Notes: generated from the letters alone by a model not told the origin. 64,000 bases of DNA from Bacillus sp. ISL-37 (GCF_018613315.1 NZ_JAGGQL010000003.1:124001-188000), one strand, 5' to 3'. Shown: positions 8,851 through 19,103, counted from the stretch's first letter. Translations and numbers: made by a program.

Positions 8851-10248
8851 ATGTTTAAATTATCGTCAAAAGTTCTGGCCGGAACTCTGGCCATTACTCT
8901 AGCAGGAACAAGTCTTGCCTGGGCCTGTGAGGACGGACAAAAAAGTTATATTGAAGCAGGGGCTTCTACATTTGGTGGAATTCCTCTTGTTAAGGGCTCA
9001 AAAAACTTCATGAATCTGCAGGAAACCGCTGCAGTATCTTTAAAAGAGTTGAAGGGATCGTCTGTGACCACTGCTGATGTTTTTGCCCATAAAGGCTATG
9101 CCTATCTTGGAACTCACAGAGGGAAGATGACAAACGAGGGTGTCCGAATTTTTGACATGAAGGACCCAGCTAATCCTACGGAAGTCGCCGTCATAGGAAA
9201 TGATATTCCGGGAACCTGGCAGGAAAAAGTTATTGTTAAATCCGTCAGCACTCCATCTTTTAAAGGGGATATAGCGGCAATCAGTGTTCAACGTGTCGAT
9301 AAGGAACGATATGGCTATGAAGGAGAAACGTCTCCAAATGGCGGAGTAGTTCTTTATGATGTTACAAATCCTGCGTCACCGAAGAAATTAGGATTTTGGA
9401 AAACTCCTTCAGAGCTGCCAACTGGTACACATGAATTCTGGCTGACTGAGCAAAACAACCGTTTGATTCTGCTGGCAACTAACTATCAAGCAAAAAGATA
9501 CAAAGACCAGGGAGTAGAAGTGAATGACTTCTCCATTGTCGATGTAACGGATCCAACCCAGCCGAAAGAGTTGTCCAATTGGGATGCAACTGAGGTAGGC
9601 GGTGCTTTTGATGGCAATTATACATATAAGGATGAGACAGGAGCGTCAAGGACTGCATTCCTTCACAGTGTAATTGCGGACGAGACAGGTAAGTATGCGT
9701 ATCTGTCCTACTGGGATCTGGGAACAATCATTTTAAATATTGAAGATCCAGCAAATCCTAAGTTTGTGGGCCGCACGAAATTCGAACGTGATGTCCAGGG
9801 AGCCGCTCATTCGGCTGCACTTGCTCATGGAGGAAATATTCTCATCGAGACAAGGGAAGTGTTCAATCCAGATCCACATGATCCAGCATTCGAAAGAGGT
9901 TGGGGTTATGTCCGAGTCTATGATATCAAGGATAAGAGCAATCCAGTATTGCTTAGCACATTCCGAACTTTGAATTCAGCAGTCCAGATTAAAGCAGGTG
10001 AAAGACAGCCAGGCACCTATACAGTCCACGATCCAAAAGTTAGAGGAAACACTCTATATCTGTCACATTATTCAGATGGTATTCGAATGGTCGACCTTAC
10101 CGATCCAAGCAACCCAGTTGAAGTCGGGTCTTATGTATCCGATAAGGCAAATGTATGGGGAGTATTCGTAGACCGAAATTATATCCTTGCTTCGGATATG
10201 GGCCAGGGATTGAAGGTGCTTCAGAAGAAAGGAACAGGGTTAAGATAA
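8851..10248 (+). CDS. Secreted LVIVD-repeat beta-propeller-like protein
   Basis: The 465-residue protein starts with a signal peptide (Lys-rich start, hydrophobic core, AWA cleavage site after residue 25). Cysteine 26 follows, but the -3 residue does not fit a classic lipobox. The mature part carries repeated LVIVD-type units, each with a strand of the VRIFDMKDPANPTEV, VVLYDVTNPASPKKL, SIVDVTDPTQPKEL, IILNIEDPANPKFV, VRVYDIKDKSNPVLL and IRMVDLTDPSNPVEV kind, so at least six blades. Such proteins are extracytoplasmic with unknown ligands. AAAAGGAGG sits eight bases before the ATG. It is a single-gene unit. Confidence 0.85.
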   Translation: MFKLSSKVLAGTLAITLAGTSLAWACEDGQKSYIEAGASTFGGIPLVKGSKNFMNLQETAAVSLKELKGSSVTTADVFAHKGYAYLGTHRGKMTNEGVRIFDMKDPANPTEVAVIGNDIPGTWQEKVIVKSVSTPSFKGDIAAISVQRVDKERYGYEGETSPNGGVVLYDVTNPASPKKLGFWKTPSELPTGTHEFWLTEQNNRLILLATNYQAKRYKDQGVEVNDFSIVDVTDPTQPKELSNWDATEVGGAFDGNYTYKDETGASRTAFLHSVIADETGKYAYLSYWDLGTIILNIEDPANPKFVGRTKFERDVQGAAHSAALAHGGNILIETREVFNPDPHDPAFERGWGYVRVYDIKDKSNPVLLSTFRTLNSAVQIKAGERQPGTYTVHDPKVRGNTLYLSHYSDGIRMVDLTDPSNPVEVGSYVSDKANVWGVFVDRNYILASDMGQGLKVLQKKGTGLR

Positions 10249-10255
10249 AAAAATA

Positions 10256-10296
10256 AAGCAGTATGGCCATATATAACATGGCTGTGCTGTTTTTTT
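10256..10296 (+). terminator. Terminator after the LVIVD-repeat gene
   Basis: An imperfect stem of AGCA...GCCAT with ATGGC...TGCT is followed by a run of seven T. Confidence 0.7.
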
Positions 10297-10512
10297 GTGG
10301 TTTAGTCTTGGATTAACATGGTTTTCACTTCATTCCTTCCTGAACTTCCATTGCTGCTGGAATCACTAGGGTGTTTCTTTATACTAAATTTATGGACCGT
10401 TTTAATTGCTGATGTTCTACGCCACCTAAAGTGACGCCTATTGCCATCTTTTTTACCACTGAACGACAGATAGTTTACTATTAAATGATAAGCTGTTTAC
10501 CAAATCCTTATA

Positions 10513-11037
10513 TCATTGTTCAATCAGCATGTTCTTCAATTGTTGTAAAACAAATGTCTCACGCTTCAACCAGCCGTTGTGCTCATATCTGTCTATCAAG
10601 CTTTCATTTTGTTTAATTGCTTCCTCCAGGGTAACCCACTTGGGTGTGTAATTCAGTTCAGCTTCGTACCCTTCCAATTGTTGGGCCGTTTTTTTATCGG
10701 TTGCTAATTCACAAAGATAAAAGTGCGAGGTCATTTGAAATAGGGCATTGTCGATATACTCGTCCATTTTCCTTTCAGTGACTGTGCCAACCTTGTTATT
10801 GACTTTGCAATGAATATAACCTGTTTCTTCTCTCACTTCTCGTATTAGACATTCTTCGTGGCTTTCGCTTTCCTCTAGTCCGCCTCCCGGAAATTTAAAG
10901 TCCCCTCTACTGGATTGAACTAGCAGAATACGATTATTGGCCATTATGATTGCTCGGATTGCTATTCTCTCTATGGTTCTCTCAACGTTTGCTTGTAACG
11001 GACCTGCTATTATCATATCGAAATTCATGTTTTTCAC
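10513..11037 (-). CDS. NUDIX hydrolase
   Basis: This 174-residue protein has a full Nudix box at about residues 51-73 (GGLEESESHEECL then REVREETGY), including the REVREE catalytic core that binds metal. NUDIX enzymes hydrolyse nucleoside diphosphate derivatives; the substrate is unknown. The segment before the box (IRAIIMANNRILLVQSSRGDFKFPGG) fits the usual fold. It reads leftwards, opposite to paiA, and its neighbour on the same strand is the NERD protein gene. Confidence 0.9.
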   Translation of the reverse strand: MKNMNFDMIIAGPLQANVERTIERIAIRAIIMANNRILLVQSSRGDFKFPGGGLEESESHEECLIREVREETGYIHCKVNNKVGTVTERKMDEYIDNALFQMTSHFYLCELATDKKTAQQLEGYEAELNYTPKWVTLEEAIKQNESLIDRYEHNGWLKRETFVLQQLKNMLIEQ

Positions 11038-11124
11038 CTTTTCATATTTATAAGGTCATAGATTGTTAACGAATAAAATGACTATGTAACACACTAGCTA
11101 TTTTTCCTTCCCATTGGACGGCTC

Positions 11125-11889
11125 TTATGCTATGATTCTGCATTTTGGGAAGCTGCTGCAGCCTTTGAACTTACCTTTTTTACCTGTTCTGGAAACAAGC
11201 GGACTTCCGCAGCGAGGGCATATGTTTTCTGTCACCATTGTTTTCTTTTGCTTAAGCTCGTTTTTAATATCGGAGACATGCTTTTTTTTTATTTCCCTCT
11301 TTTGGTTTTTATCCTGGATGAGAAATGATGCGAGTAATTGCTTCACTTTACCGCGCTTAAAAAAGGATACTTCCTGTGTGACTTGGATTTTATCAATTGT
11401 AGCCAGAAGCTCAGTGCTTTTGATGACATAGGCATTCTTGAATGGTTCTTTGAATTTCAGTGTTGCTTCTTTTCCGAAAACGATCACTGAGTGGATGGGT
11501 ATTTCTGCTGCCACTTCACCTAATTGTGCCTGAAGTGCTTTTATATGGCCTGAATTCTGCCAAATAGGGTTATATAATTTATCTTTTCGTTTGTAGTTTG
11601 TCTGATTCCAGTACTGGCTATGTTCAGACCCAGTAATCCAGCCTTTATAGTTTTTTGTCTCAATAACGAATATACCTTTAGGGGAAATTAATAGATGGTC
11701 AATCTGAGTAGTTTGTCCGTTTTCTTTCGGTAGATAGAGGTCGTTCATGAGGGTGTAGTCCTGAGAATCTAAGGAAGAGAGAATATTGGCCACACGCTTT
11801 TCTCCAATCCAGCCTTTGATACTGGCAAAATTACGGTTTAAAATCCATACAATTATTAACATTAATACGGGAAAAAAATAAGCTTCCAT
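11125..11889 (-). CDS. NERD domain protein with C-terminal zinc ribbon
   Basis: The 254-residue protein has one N-terminal membrane segment, then a NERD (nuclease-related) domain at about residues 20-130 with IDHLLISPKGIFVIETKNYKG, whose Asp and Glu-x-Lys resemble a nuclease core. It ends in a zinc ribbon of topoisomerase type (CPRCGSPL...GCSSFPKC). The start is the ATG at 11889: on the minus strand GAGAGGTAG precedes it, and the frame open to 11937 has no such site. It is probably membrane-tethered and nucleic-acid-binding; its actual role is not known. Confidence 0.83.
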   Translation of the reverse strand: MEAYFFPVLMLIIVWILNRNFASIKGWIGEKRVANILSSLDSQDYTLMNDLYLPKENGQTTQIDHLLISPKGIFVIETKNYKGWITGSEHSQYWNQTNYKRKDKLYNPIWQNSGHIKALQAQLGEVAAEIPIHSVIVFGKEATLKFKEPFKNAYVIKSTELLATIDKIQVTQEVSFFKRGKVKQLLASFLIQDKNQKREIKKKHVSDIKNELKQKKTMVTENICPRCGSPLVSRTGKKGKFKGCSSFPKCRIIA

Positions 11890-12100
11890 TAATGATCTAC
11901 CTCTCATAGTGAAATATTTCCAATAATAGATTACCATATATTGCGTGATTATATCCTATTATGTTAACGAATGCTTCATAAAGGACTACATCCTCAAGGC
12001 GGTTTCTTGAGCAAGGAGGAATGTTGCAAAGTATGTCGAAGTTCTTTTATAGGAAAAATATAGGATTTTAGTATGGCGGACTTTAAAGTATCAATGTTGA

Positions 12101-12855
<755 letters not shown>

Positions 12856-12923
12856 TATTAACAAAGGTGGTCGGTCAAAAGCTTTGCTAAAAATCGCGTG
12901 ATACTAGATGAGGGGGATGGGGA

Positions 12924-14108
12924 ATGAAAACAGTCTACAAACTCAGCCCCAGTGATTATTGGAGAATCGGGGAGCTTGAAAGCTGGTTGTCAGACATGGC
13001 GACTGAGGGGCTTTTTCTGAAAAAGTTGGGGAGACAGTTCATCAAATTTGAAAAAGCTGACCCCAAAAACATGAGATACAGGCTAGTGGTGTCGATCAAT
13101 AAAGAGATATCAACTGAGCAAGCTGAAATGTATGGCAATAAAGGCTGGGATTTTGTCACCAGCTATGGTTCTTTTCATGTGTTTTCATCACCTGCTGAGC
13201 TGAATGCACCGGAACTTTATACTAATCCTTTAGAGCAATCGTACTCATTGAAGGAACTCGATAAACAATTGGTATTTAATGCTGGTGTCATCGTTTTGGG
13301 CCTGCTTCTCATGATTGGTATGTTAGCTTCTAGCTGGTTCCTGAACGGGACGCCAACGTTTGTAATGGTGGAAGGAATCATGGTCCATCAAACGCTTTTA
13401 GCTATTTACATAAGTTATATCGCTTATGCTTCTTTACAAGCTGCTCTCTCTGTTCGTGATTTGCGCAAAAAATTAGCTGAAGGCATACCAATTGACCATC
13501 ATGCTCCGTGGAAAAAGAGACATACATTCCATACTGCTATTAGTTTTCTTTTTACGTTGATGATTGGGTTAAGTGCGATTATTCCATTTGTACACATAAT
13601 GAAGATGGATACGAAAACATTGCCGGAAAAAGACGTGAATTTACCGATTGTCAGATTAGCAGATGTCGAGAGCGACCCTAAATTTAAGCGAGCGGAACCT
13701 ACCTTTGTAGAGGATGGTGTGGATTGGGGGAATCGATACTCATATGCCTGGAGCCTTTTGGCACCTGTCCAATATGAAACTGATGAACACGGACTGGTTC
13801 GAGGTAGCTTGTGGGAAGATAGCAGCGGGGAGTATTCACCGGCGATACATACACAATATTATCAGCTCAGGTTCCCTGGCATGGCAGAGAATCTGGTTTC
13901 GGATTTGATCAAACGCTACAGCTTTGTAACCAGCCAGGATGATTATGTTGAAAAGAAGCACCCGGACCTGGATCTTTTGATTGTCCATGAAGAAAAGGAA
14001 ATGAAGGAAGTTTTTGCTTCAAGGGGAAACGAAGTCATCTATGTTCATTATTTTGGTTATGCGGATGTAAATTCTGTCATTGACAGTGTCGTTGAGAAGA
14101 TGAATTAA
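12924..14108 (+). CDS. DUF2812 domain membrane protein
   Basis: The 394-residue protein begins with a DUF2812 domain (about residues 1-100; KLSPSDYWRIGELESWLSDM and AEMYGNKGWDFV). Three hydrophobic segments follow at about residues 115-135, 150-165 and 190-215, and a large C-terminal part that is probably extracytoplasmic. In many Firmicutes DUF2812 genes are paired with a PadR-type regulator; none is seen here. AGGGGGATGG precedes ATG 12924. The function is unknown. Confidence 0.8.
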   Translation: MKTVYKLSPSDYWRIGELESWLSDMATEGLFLKKLGRQFIKFEKADPKNMRYRLVVSINKEISTEQAEMYGNKGWDFVTSYGSFHVFSSPAELNAPELYTNPLEQSYSLKELDKQLVFNAGVIVLGLLLMIGMLASSWFLNGTPTFVMVEGIMVHQTLLAIYISYIAYASLQAALSVRDLRKKLAEGIPIDHHAPWKKRHTFHTAISFLFTLMIGLSAIIPFVHIMKMDTKTLPEKDVNLPIVRLADVESDPKFKRAEPTFVEDGVDWGNRYSYAWSLLAPVQYETDEHGLVRGSLWEDSSGEYSPAIHTQYYQLRFPGMAENLVSDLIKRYSFVTSQDDYVEKKHPDLDLLIVHEEKEMKEVFASRGNEVIYVHYFGYADVNSVIDSVVEKMN

Positions 14109-14166
14109 GAGTAAATCGAGATTGTCTAATTAAAAAGTGTTGGACAAATCAAACAGGAGAAATGTA

Positions 14167-14793
14167 ATGGGATTTTTTAAAAAAACTAAAGAATTTATCG
14201 ATCGGCATTATGAAACGCCCAAAGGAATAATAGGTACATATATTGGTGAAAAAATGGTAAGGCAGCACAAGACTGAAACAAATTGGACATTAGAGTTAAT
14301 GAATGTTCAAAAAGGGGACAGGATTTTAGAGTTGGGCTGTGGGGCAGGTTATGCAATTAAATTGCTTTTGGAAAAGGATGTAACTCAAGAAATAGTCGGA
14401 TTGGACATTTCACCTACAATTATTGTGTCAGCAAAGTTCCGAAACAAAAAGGCAATAAAGGAAAAGAGAGCAAAACTAGTGCAAGCAAATCTCAATAAAT
14501 TGCCCTTTGATCATGAATATTTCAACAGTGTCTTCAGTATCCAAACCATTTATTTTTGGACTGATATCGAAACGACTTTATCGGAAATTTTCAGGGTTCT
14601 AAAGCCAGAAGGAGTTGTCATACTTACTTTTTCTGACGGGAAAGAAGGTGAAACTTGGGAGGGCATAAGGGGTATTACTGAAAATAAAGTAATTCCGGGT
14701 ATGAAGAATGCAGGATTTACTGACGTTGCTTTAGTCAAAGGCCCAGATTCGAGGGGGTATCATACCGTTGCGGTTAGGGGAACCAAGCAATAA
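14167..14793 (+). CDS. Class I SAM-dependent methyltransferase
   Basis: The 208-residue protein has a SAM-binding ILELGCGAGYAIK motif, a VGLDIS acidic strand end, and a Rossmann-type order through KPEGVVILTFSD. The substrate is unknown. The frame opens at TTG 14137, but AGGAGA lies just before ATG 14167, so I start there. It follows the DUF2812 gene on the same strand after 58 bases. Confidence 0.88.
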   Translation: MGFFKKTKEFIDRHYETPKGIIGTYIGEKMVRQHKTETNWTLELMNVQKGDRILELGCGAGYAIKLLLEKDVTQEIVGLDISPTIIVSAKFRNKKAIKEKRAKLVQANLNKLPFDHEYFNSVFSIQTIYFWTDIETTLSEIFRVLKPEGVVILTFSDGKEGETWEGIRGITENKVIPGMKNAGFTDVALVKGPDSRGYHTVAVRGTKQ

Positions 14794-14865
14794 ATTAACC
14801 TTTCAGTCTTTTTTTTACCTCTAAAGGGAAGCGTTTGTTGAAGAACAAGTCATTAAAATACTTGA

Positions 14866-14900
14866 AGAACGCAGAGATTGAAAAAACCTCTGCGTTTTTC
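14866..14900 (+). terminator. Terminator between convergent genes
   Basis: AACGCAGAG and CTCTGCGTT form a nine-base-pair stem followed by TTTC on the plus strand. It probably ends the methyltransferase transcript; the DUF3231 gene ends 96 bases further on. Confidence 0.7.
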
Positions 14901-14995
14901 TATGGGATTGAGTTGTATAAAAGTACCTGATATTTCTCTTGTGAATTTGAATTTTCCACTTCACAACCGAACTGCTTAGTGCCACCGTGCGCTTT

Positions 14996-15994
14996 CTATT
15001 GTTTGTGATTTACCATTTGCGGTGGCTCTTCCATCCATCCGTTTTTAACCATGATTTTGGCACCTTTATGAGCATATTCAAAAACATCCTTCGTGAATAT
15101 GGTCATTTTTACAGGCAGGTCATTCCGTAGGCTAAAGGCAGTTCCGAGGGAATTGCTTCCCAGGGAAAAGCTGCAAAACAGACTTGTACAATACAACATT
15201 AGCTTATCCGAAAATGGAGCCACTGTGGATTGAGTTGCATTTCCTCCCGATGATTGTGGGGCAGGAAGACTTTCCTGAATCATTAACTCACTTAATTCTT
15301 TGATAATCCCTTTAGCAAGCTCTGCTCCCTCATGAAAGAATTTCTTAACCTCGTTATCATTGGCGCATTGGGCAAACCCTAAGATCATCTGCAAGCCTGT
15401 GAAATTTGCTTCGATTCCTTTTTGGATATGGGCCACCTCGAGTGTGTTTAAGGTCCTTTTCTGTTTAAAAGGATTGATGGGTAGCCCGCCAAAGTAATCA
15501 TAATCCTTTACAAATTCGACGGTGTTTGGCATCGGAACGTAAGGAGTTCTTACAAGCAGCCCTTTTTCAAGTAAATATTGCGTGCAAATCCTGTAATACT
15601 TCTGGCTGAGAGTGGTAAGGTCTGCCATAAGGATATTGATATCCTCACGGAACGTCATCGTTAAATTCAATGCGTGCATTCCCATACTGATTTCTTTTAA
15701 TAATCGGACAAACATAATATCAAATCCGTTGTCGTATAACTTAGGGACATGTTTATTTACATCTTGTGCGGTATATCCGGCCGGAATGACAGCACCTTCC
15801 TGTTCAAAAATTTCCACGATTTTGCCTACATATACCTCAAGTTCTCCATACAAACTTGTCATAATTCCCCTGGATTTTTCATCATCAGCTTTGTCTATAA
15901 AGTATTCCAGCATTCGTAAAATCATAGTTTTTTCTTGATAGGTAAGCCATAAAGTGGCTAATTCTGAAGAACAAATGGAAGCTTTCTCTGGCAC
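14996..15994 (-). CDS. DUF3231 family protein
   Basis: This 332-residue protein contains two related helical halves: ELATLWLTYQEKTMILRMLEYF and, in the second half, IQKGIEANFTGLQMILGFAQC. This is the two-repeat, ferritin-like bundle arrangement of DUF3231 proteins, which are common in spore formers and have no known function. It is transcribed leftwards and is a single-gene unit. The start at 15994 is accepted from the open frame; the ribosome site is weak. Confidence 0.8.
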   Translation of the reverse strand: MPEKASICSSELATLWLTYQEKTMILRMLEYFIDKADDEKSRGIMTSLYGELEVYVGKIVEIFEQEGAVIPAGYTAQDVNKHVPKLYDNGFDIMFVRLLKEISMGMHALNLTMTFREDINILMADLTTLSQKYYRICTQYLLEKGLLVRTPYVPMPNTVEFVKDYDYFGGLPINPFKQKRTLNTLEVAHIQKGIEANFTGLQMILGFAQCANDNEVKKFFHEGAELAKGIIKELSELMIQESLPAPQSSGGNATQSTVAPFSDKLMLYCTSLFCSFSLGSNSLGTAFSLRNDLPVKMTIFTKDVFEYAHKGAKIMVKNGWMEEPPQMVNHKQ

Positions 15995-16152
15995 GGGTAA
16001 TCCCTAATATCTTTTGTCTTTAGGATGTGATTAACATGTGATTTTATGCCATTTTATTAATTGTTTACCTATTATTCATATGTAAATGAACTGTGTTAAC
16101 TTGCTCTCTGTTATTAGAGCTTTTGATTAGTAAAAGGGGGATATGTTAGTTC

Positions 16153-16446
16153 TTATCTGACTCTCCCGAGACCCCAATCCCCGTATTGGTAAGAAATATA
16201 GAATAGGAACAAGATCACATTGGCGATGAAGAACAATAGGAACCAAGACTTTTGAATTCTTATTTTCCACATTAAAAATAAAACAAAGAAATTCATCATC
16301 ATAGGAACAAACGTGTAAGTCATTCTTTCATCAATAAGAGAAAGCGCATTTGGGCTTAGCCAAAAAAGAAATTTGTCTGATACCTGCGCTATTACGGAGA
16401 AAATGATCATACCCCAAAATAACATCACCAAAATTACTTTTTTCAT
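16153..16446 (-). CDS. Small membrane protein, unknown function
   Basis: This 97-residue protein has three hydrophobic segments (about residues 3-22, 44-62 and 67-85). GGGGGT precedes its ATG on the minus strand. I do not recognise a family. Confidence 0.6.
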   Translation of the reverse strand: MKKVILVMLFWGMIIFSVIAQVSDKFLFWLSPNALSLIDERMTYTFVPMMMNFFVLFLMWKIRIQKSWFLLFFIANVILFLFYISYQYGDWGLGRVR

Positions 16447-16576
16447 TTGGACCCCCGGCGAACTAATCTATTTTTCTTTCATTTTACGGAACTTATGACT
16501 TATTTGAAAGGAAAATCTTCCCTTACCATCTCATTATGATACTATAAGAATATACGTTCGGTTAGTGGGAGGTTGT

Positions 16577-17161
16577 ATGTTGAAAAGCAAAGATGATGTA
16601 ATAAAGTTAATTCAAAGCGACGATAAAATGATGGAGATTATACAAGCTGCTAGCACACTGAATTTGCCTGACTGGTGGATCTGTGCAGGGTTTGTCCGTT
16701 CGAAAATCTGGGATGTGCTGCACGGGTTTAATGACCGCACCTTAACTCCGGATGTCGATGTGATCTATTTTGACTCAGTAAACATTGATGAGAATCAAGA
16801 AAAGGTACTAGAGAAACAACTGAGAAGTATTTTACCCGATGTGCCCTGGTCTGTTAAAAATCAGGCAAGGATGCATGTTGTCAATCAAATTCCGCCCTAC
16901 ACTTCTTGTGAAGATGCGATCTCAAAGTTTCCGGAAACGGTCACGGCTCTTGGCGTAAAGCTGGACAGTGAAAATAACTTGGTCCTGACCGCTCCTTGTG
17001 GGATAGAAGATGTCCTTAATCTTGAAGTGAAACCGACTTCTTTTTTTGTCGAAACTAAAGAACGCGCTGCGATTTATGAGGAGCGGATTGTTAAAAAGGA
17101 CTGGAAAGCGATTTGGCATAAGATTAATGTCCATCATGTAGTTAAGCATTCAAAATGTTAA
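16577..17161 (+). CDS. Nucleotidyltransferase family protein (DUF925/NTP_transf_7-like)
   Basis: The 194-residue protein has WWICAGFVRSKIWDVLHG and LTPDVDVIYFD, the Gly-rich turn and paired acidic residues expected of a small nucleotidyltransferase. The order matches the DUF925 group. The transferred group and acceptor are unknown. GGGAGG five bases before ATG 16577 decides the start over GTG 16565. The stop codon overlaps the end of the convergent gene by four bases. Confidence 0.78.
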   Translation: MLKSKDDVIKLIQSDDKMMEIIQAASTLNLPDWWICAGFVRSKIWDVLHGFNDRTLTPDVDVIYFDSVNIDENQEKVLEKQLRSILPDVPWSVKNQARMHVVNQIPPYTSCEDAISKFPETVTALGVKLDSENNLVLTAPCGIEDVLNLEVKPTSFFVETKERAAIYEERIVKKDWKAIWHKINVHHVVKHSKC

Positions 17162-17940
17162 AATCCCATTTCGAAAAGCTCTCCAAAGTATAGATCCTGA
17201 AACTTCTTGTTCAGAATGCCGGTATAGTAGGCAAGTGGATTTTTCACCGCGACGTTTGACTTCATTTTTCGTACTAGCTGCTTAAAAGAATCCAGGGAAA
17301 CAGACAGAATAGTGTCCGTCTCGTTTTCCAGATTATTTTTATAGGCTGTGATTCTTGTCATTTTCCAGAATTCCTCGATGGACTTTGCGCTCGGAAAGAA
17401 GTATTTTGCCAGGTCGACGAACGGTTTCGGAATTCTGTCGCTGACGAATAGATGATCTTCTGGTGCTGGGTGAAGGGCGCTTTCTTCACGTTTATTATTC
17501 TTTATAGTTTTAGTTTCAGAAGGAAGGATAGTTTTATTAAGGTGGTTCATTTTTTTCTTCTTGGGTGGTTCACTGTTGGGAAAACGATTGAATACATATA
17601 GATTGCTAGATTGTGAACCATTTTTCCGTTCTGTTTCATGTACGGTGAAGATGCCGAGATTACTAGCTTTGATGATCATTCTTTTAAAAGTGGAACGAGA
17701 AATACCGAGCTCGTTGTATTCCTCATGGATGGCTTTCAGCACTGTTCCGATTTTTGCATTGCTGACACCGGGAATTTTTGCCGCGAACCTGGACAGCCTT
17801 TTTAACCCCACGAGCTCACCTTTAGAAAAATCATGCTTATGTACTGCCAGCCACATTTCCAAATGAATATTAAATTCCTCCAGTGAGCTGAATTGCGAAT
17901 ATCCTTCAAAACCTTCAATGACCCCTGATTTAATTGTCAT
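17158..17940 (-). CDS. Winged-helix-like protein, possibly DNA-binding
   Basis: The 260-residue protein has an N-terminal region (FSKGELVGLKRLSRFA, then ISRSTFKRMIIKASNLGIFTV) that looks like the helix-turn-helix part of replication-initiator or DnaD-like proteins found in Bacillus. A Lys-rich linker (about residues 128-150) and a helical C-terminal part follow. I start at the ATG at 17940 because GGGCGGTG precedes it; the frame extends to 17961 without one. The protein ends convergently with the nucleotidyltransferase gene. The role is unknown; DNA binding is inferred. Confidence 0.6.
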   Translation of the reverse strand: MTIKSGVIEGFEGYSQFSSLEEFNIHLEMWLAVHKHDFSKGELVGLKRLSRFAAKIPGVSNAKIGTVLKAIHEEYNELGISRSTFKRMIIKASNLGIFTVHETERKNGSQSSNLYVFNRFPNSEPPKKKKMNHLNKTILPSETKTIKNNKREESALHPAPEDHLFVSDRIPKPFVDLAKYFFPSAKSIEEFWKMTRITAYKNNLENETDTILSVSLDSFKQLVRKMKSNVAVKNPLAYYTGILNKKFQDLYFGELFEMGF

Positions 17941-18055
17941 TATTTTGCACCGCCCTTTCACTGTCTATATACAGGGAGGCAATGGAAAGGGACAGGTAGG
18001 GAAGTGAATTTTTGTGTCTGATTTGTGACAGATTTAAAATGGACTGTACTTAAAA

Positions 18056-18093
18056 TTGAAAGATAAAATAAAATCTGATACGATTAAATCGTA
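18056..18093 (+). promoter_or_regulatory. Promoter with OhrR-type operator for the peroxidase gene
   Basis: TTGAAA at 18056-18061 and TACGAT at 18079-18084 are separated by 17 bases. TACGATT A AATCGTA at 18079-18093 is a perfect 15-base palindrome that covers the -10 box. Its form is close to the TACAATT-type operator of OhrR/MarR repressors. The OhrR-type gene two frames downstream is the obvious candidate to bind it, so I infer peroxide-controlled autoregulation of both genes. Confidence 0.75.
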
Positions 18094-18127
18094 CACGATA
18101 TAAATATTCTCTGAGGAGGAACTATAC

Positions 18128-18604
18128 ATGAAAACTGTTTATGATTTTACAGTGAAGAAGACAAATGGCCAGGAACAATCTTTGAGGGAGTACGAGGGAA
18201 AACCAATGTTGATTGTCAATACTGCAAGTAAGTGCGGGTTGACGCCTCAATTCAAAGGACTTCAGGAATTGTATGATCAGTATCAGGAGAAGGGCTTAGA
18301 GATTCTTGGATTCCCTTGCGGCCAGTTCAACGATCAGGAGTTCAATGATATTGATGAAACGACCCAGTTTTGCCAGATGAACTATGGTGTTTCGTTCCCG
18401 ATGTTTGGGAAGATTGATGTGAATGGTGCACAAGCAGACCCTCTGTTTGCATTTTTAAAAGAACAAAAAGGTGGAGTACTAACGAAGGATATAAAGTGGA
18501 ATTTCACCAAGTTCCTTGTGGATGGAAATGGTCACGTGGTTAAGCGCTATGCACCAACGACTGAACCTAGTAAAATTGAGAAGGATCTCGAGAATCTATT
18601 ATAA
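18128..18604 (+). CDS. bsaA: Glutathione peroxidase-family thiol peroxidase
   Basis: This 158-residue cytoplasmic enzyme reduces peroxides with a catalytic Cys36 in NTASKCGLTPQ. FPCGQFNDQE (residues 62-71) and KWNFTKFLVD supply the Gln, Trp and Asn of the catalytic site. In Bacillus these enzymes normally use thioredoxin rather than glutathione. TGAGGAGGA precedes ATG 18128. It is followed after 20 bases by an OhrR-type repressor, and an operator covers its promoter, so induction by organic peroxide is likely. The symbol follows the B. subtilis naming and is not certain. Confidence 0.88.
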   Translation: MKTVYDFTVKKTNGQEQSLREYEGKPMLIVNTASKCGLTPQFKGLQELYDQYQEKGLEILGFPCGQFNDQEFNDIDETTQFCQMNYGVSFPMFGKIDVNGAQADPLFAFLKEQKGGVLTKDIKWNFTKFLVDGNGHVVKRYAPTTEPSKIEKDLENLL

Positions 18605-18624
18605 AGTTTGTGAAGGTGATACAC

Positions 18625-19065
18625 TTGGATGATTTTTTAACGCTGGAAAATCAGCTATGTTTTGCAGTTTATGAAGCCGGAAGCCAGTTTAACAAACTCT
18701 ACTCCAAAGCACTTGAATCATTCGGGATTACCTACCCACAGTATCTAGTTTTGCTGGCACTGTGGGAAGAGGATGGATTAAGCGCAAAAGAGCTCGGAGA
18801 AAAATTGAACCTTGGCACAGGGACATTAACCCCGATGATCAAAAGGATGGAAGCGAGTGGCTGGGTGAAAAGGGAGCGGTCAACGGCAGACGAAAGGAAA
18901 GTCTGCATCTCACTTCAACCAAAGGCACTGGAAGAAAAGGATGCTATCGTTCAAAAGATCGCCACCGAACTGAAGTTGTGCAACATCGAGTATGAAGAGT
19001 ATGAACAGTTGATGAAGCAGTTGAGAGTGCTGCGGGGGAAGCTGAAAGAGTATAATCGGATATAA
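18625..19065 (+). CDS. OhrR-type MarR family peroxide-sensing repressor
   Basis: The 146-residue protein has the OhrR sensor cysteine in LENQLCFAVYEAG (Cys12) and the winged-helix signature ITYPQYLVLLALWEEDGLSAKELGEKLNLGTGTLTPMIKRME and RSTADERKVCISL. In OhrR the oxidised cysteine releases DNA. TTG 18625 is chosen since AAGGTGA lies five bases upstream; GTG 18610 has no site. Pairing with a glutathione peroxidase gene, instead of ohrA, is less usual. The operator at 18079-18093 lies in front of the pair. Confidence 0.88.
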   Translation: MDDFLTLENQLCFAVYEAGSQFNKLYSKALESFGITYPQYLVLLALWEEDGLSAKELGEKLNLGTGTLTPMIKRMEASGWVKRERSTADERKVCISLQPKALEEKDAIVQKIATELKLCNIEYEEYEQLMKQLRVLRGKLKEYNRI

Positions 19066-19068
19066 AAG

Positions 19069-19103
19069 AAGCGCAGGGACGTTGAATCCTGTGCTTTTTT
19101 CTA
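19069..19103 (+). terminator. Terminator after the OhrR-type gene
   Basis: AAGCGCAGG and CCTGTGCTT pair (one G-T) around GACGTTGAAT, followed by TTTTTTC. It is one of the GCGCAGG repeat family. Confidence 0.75.
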
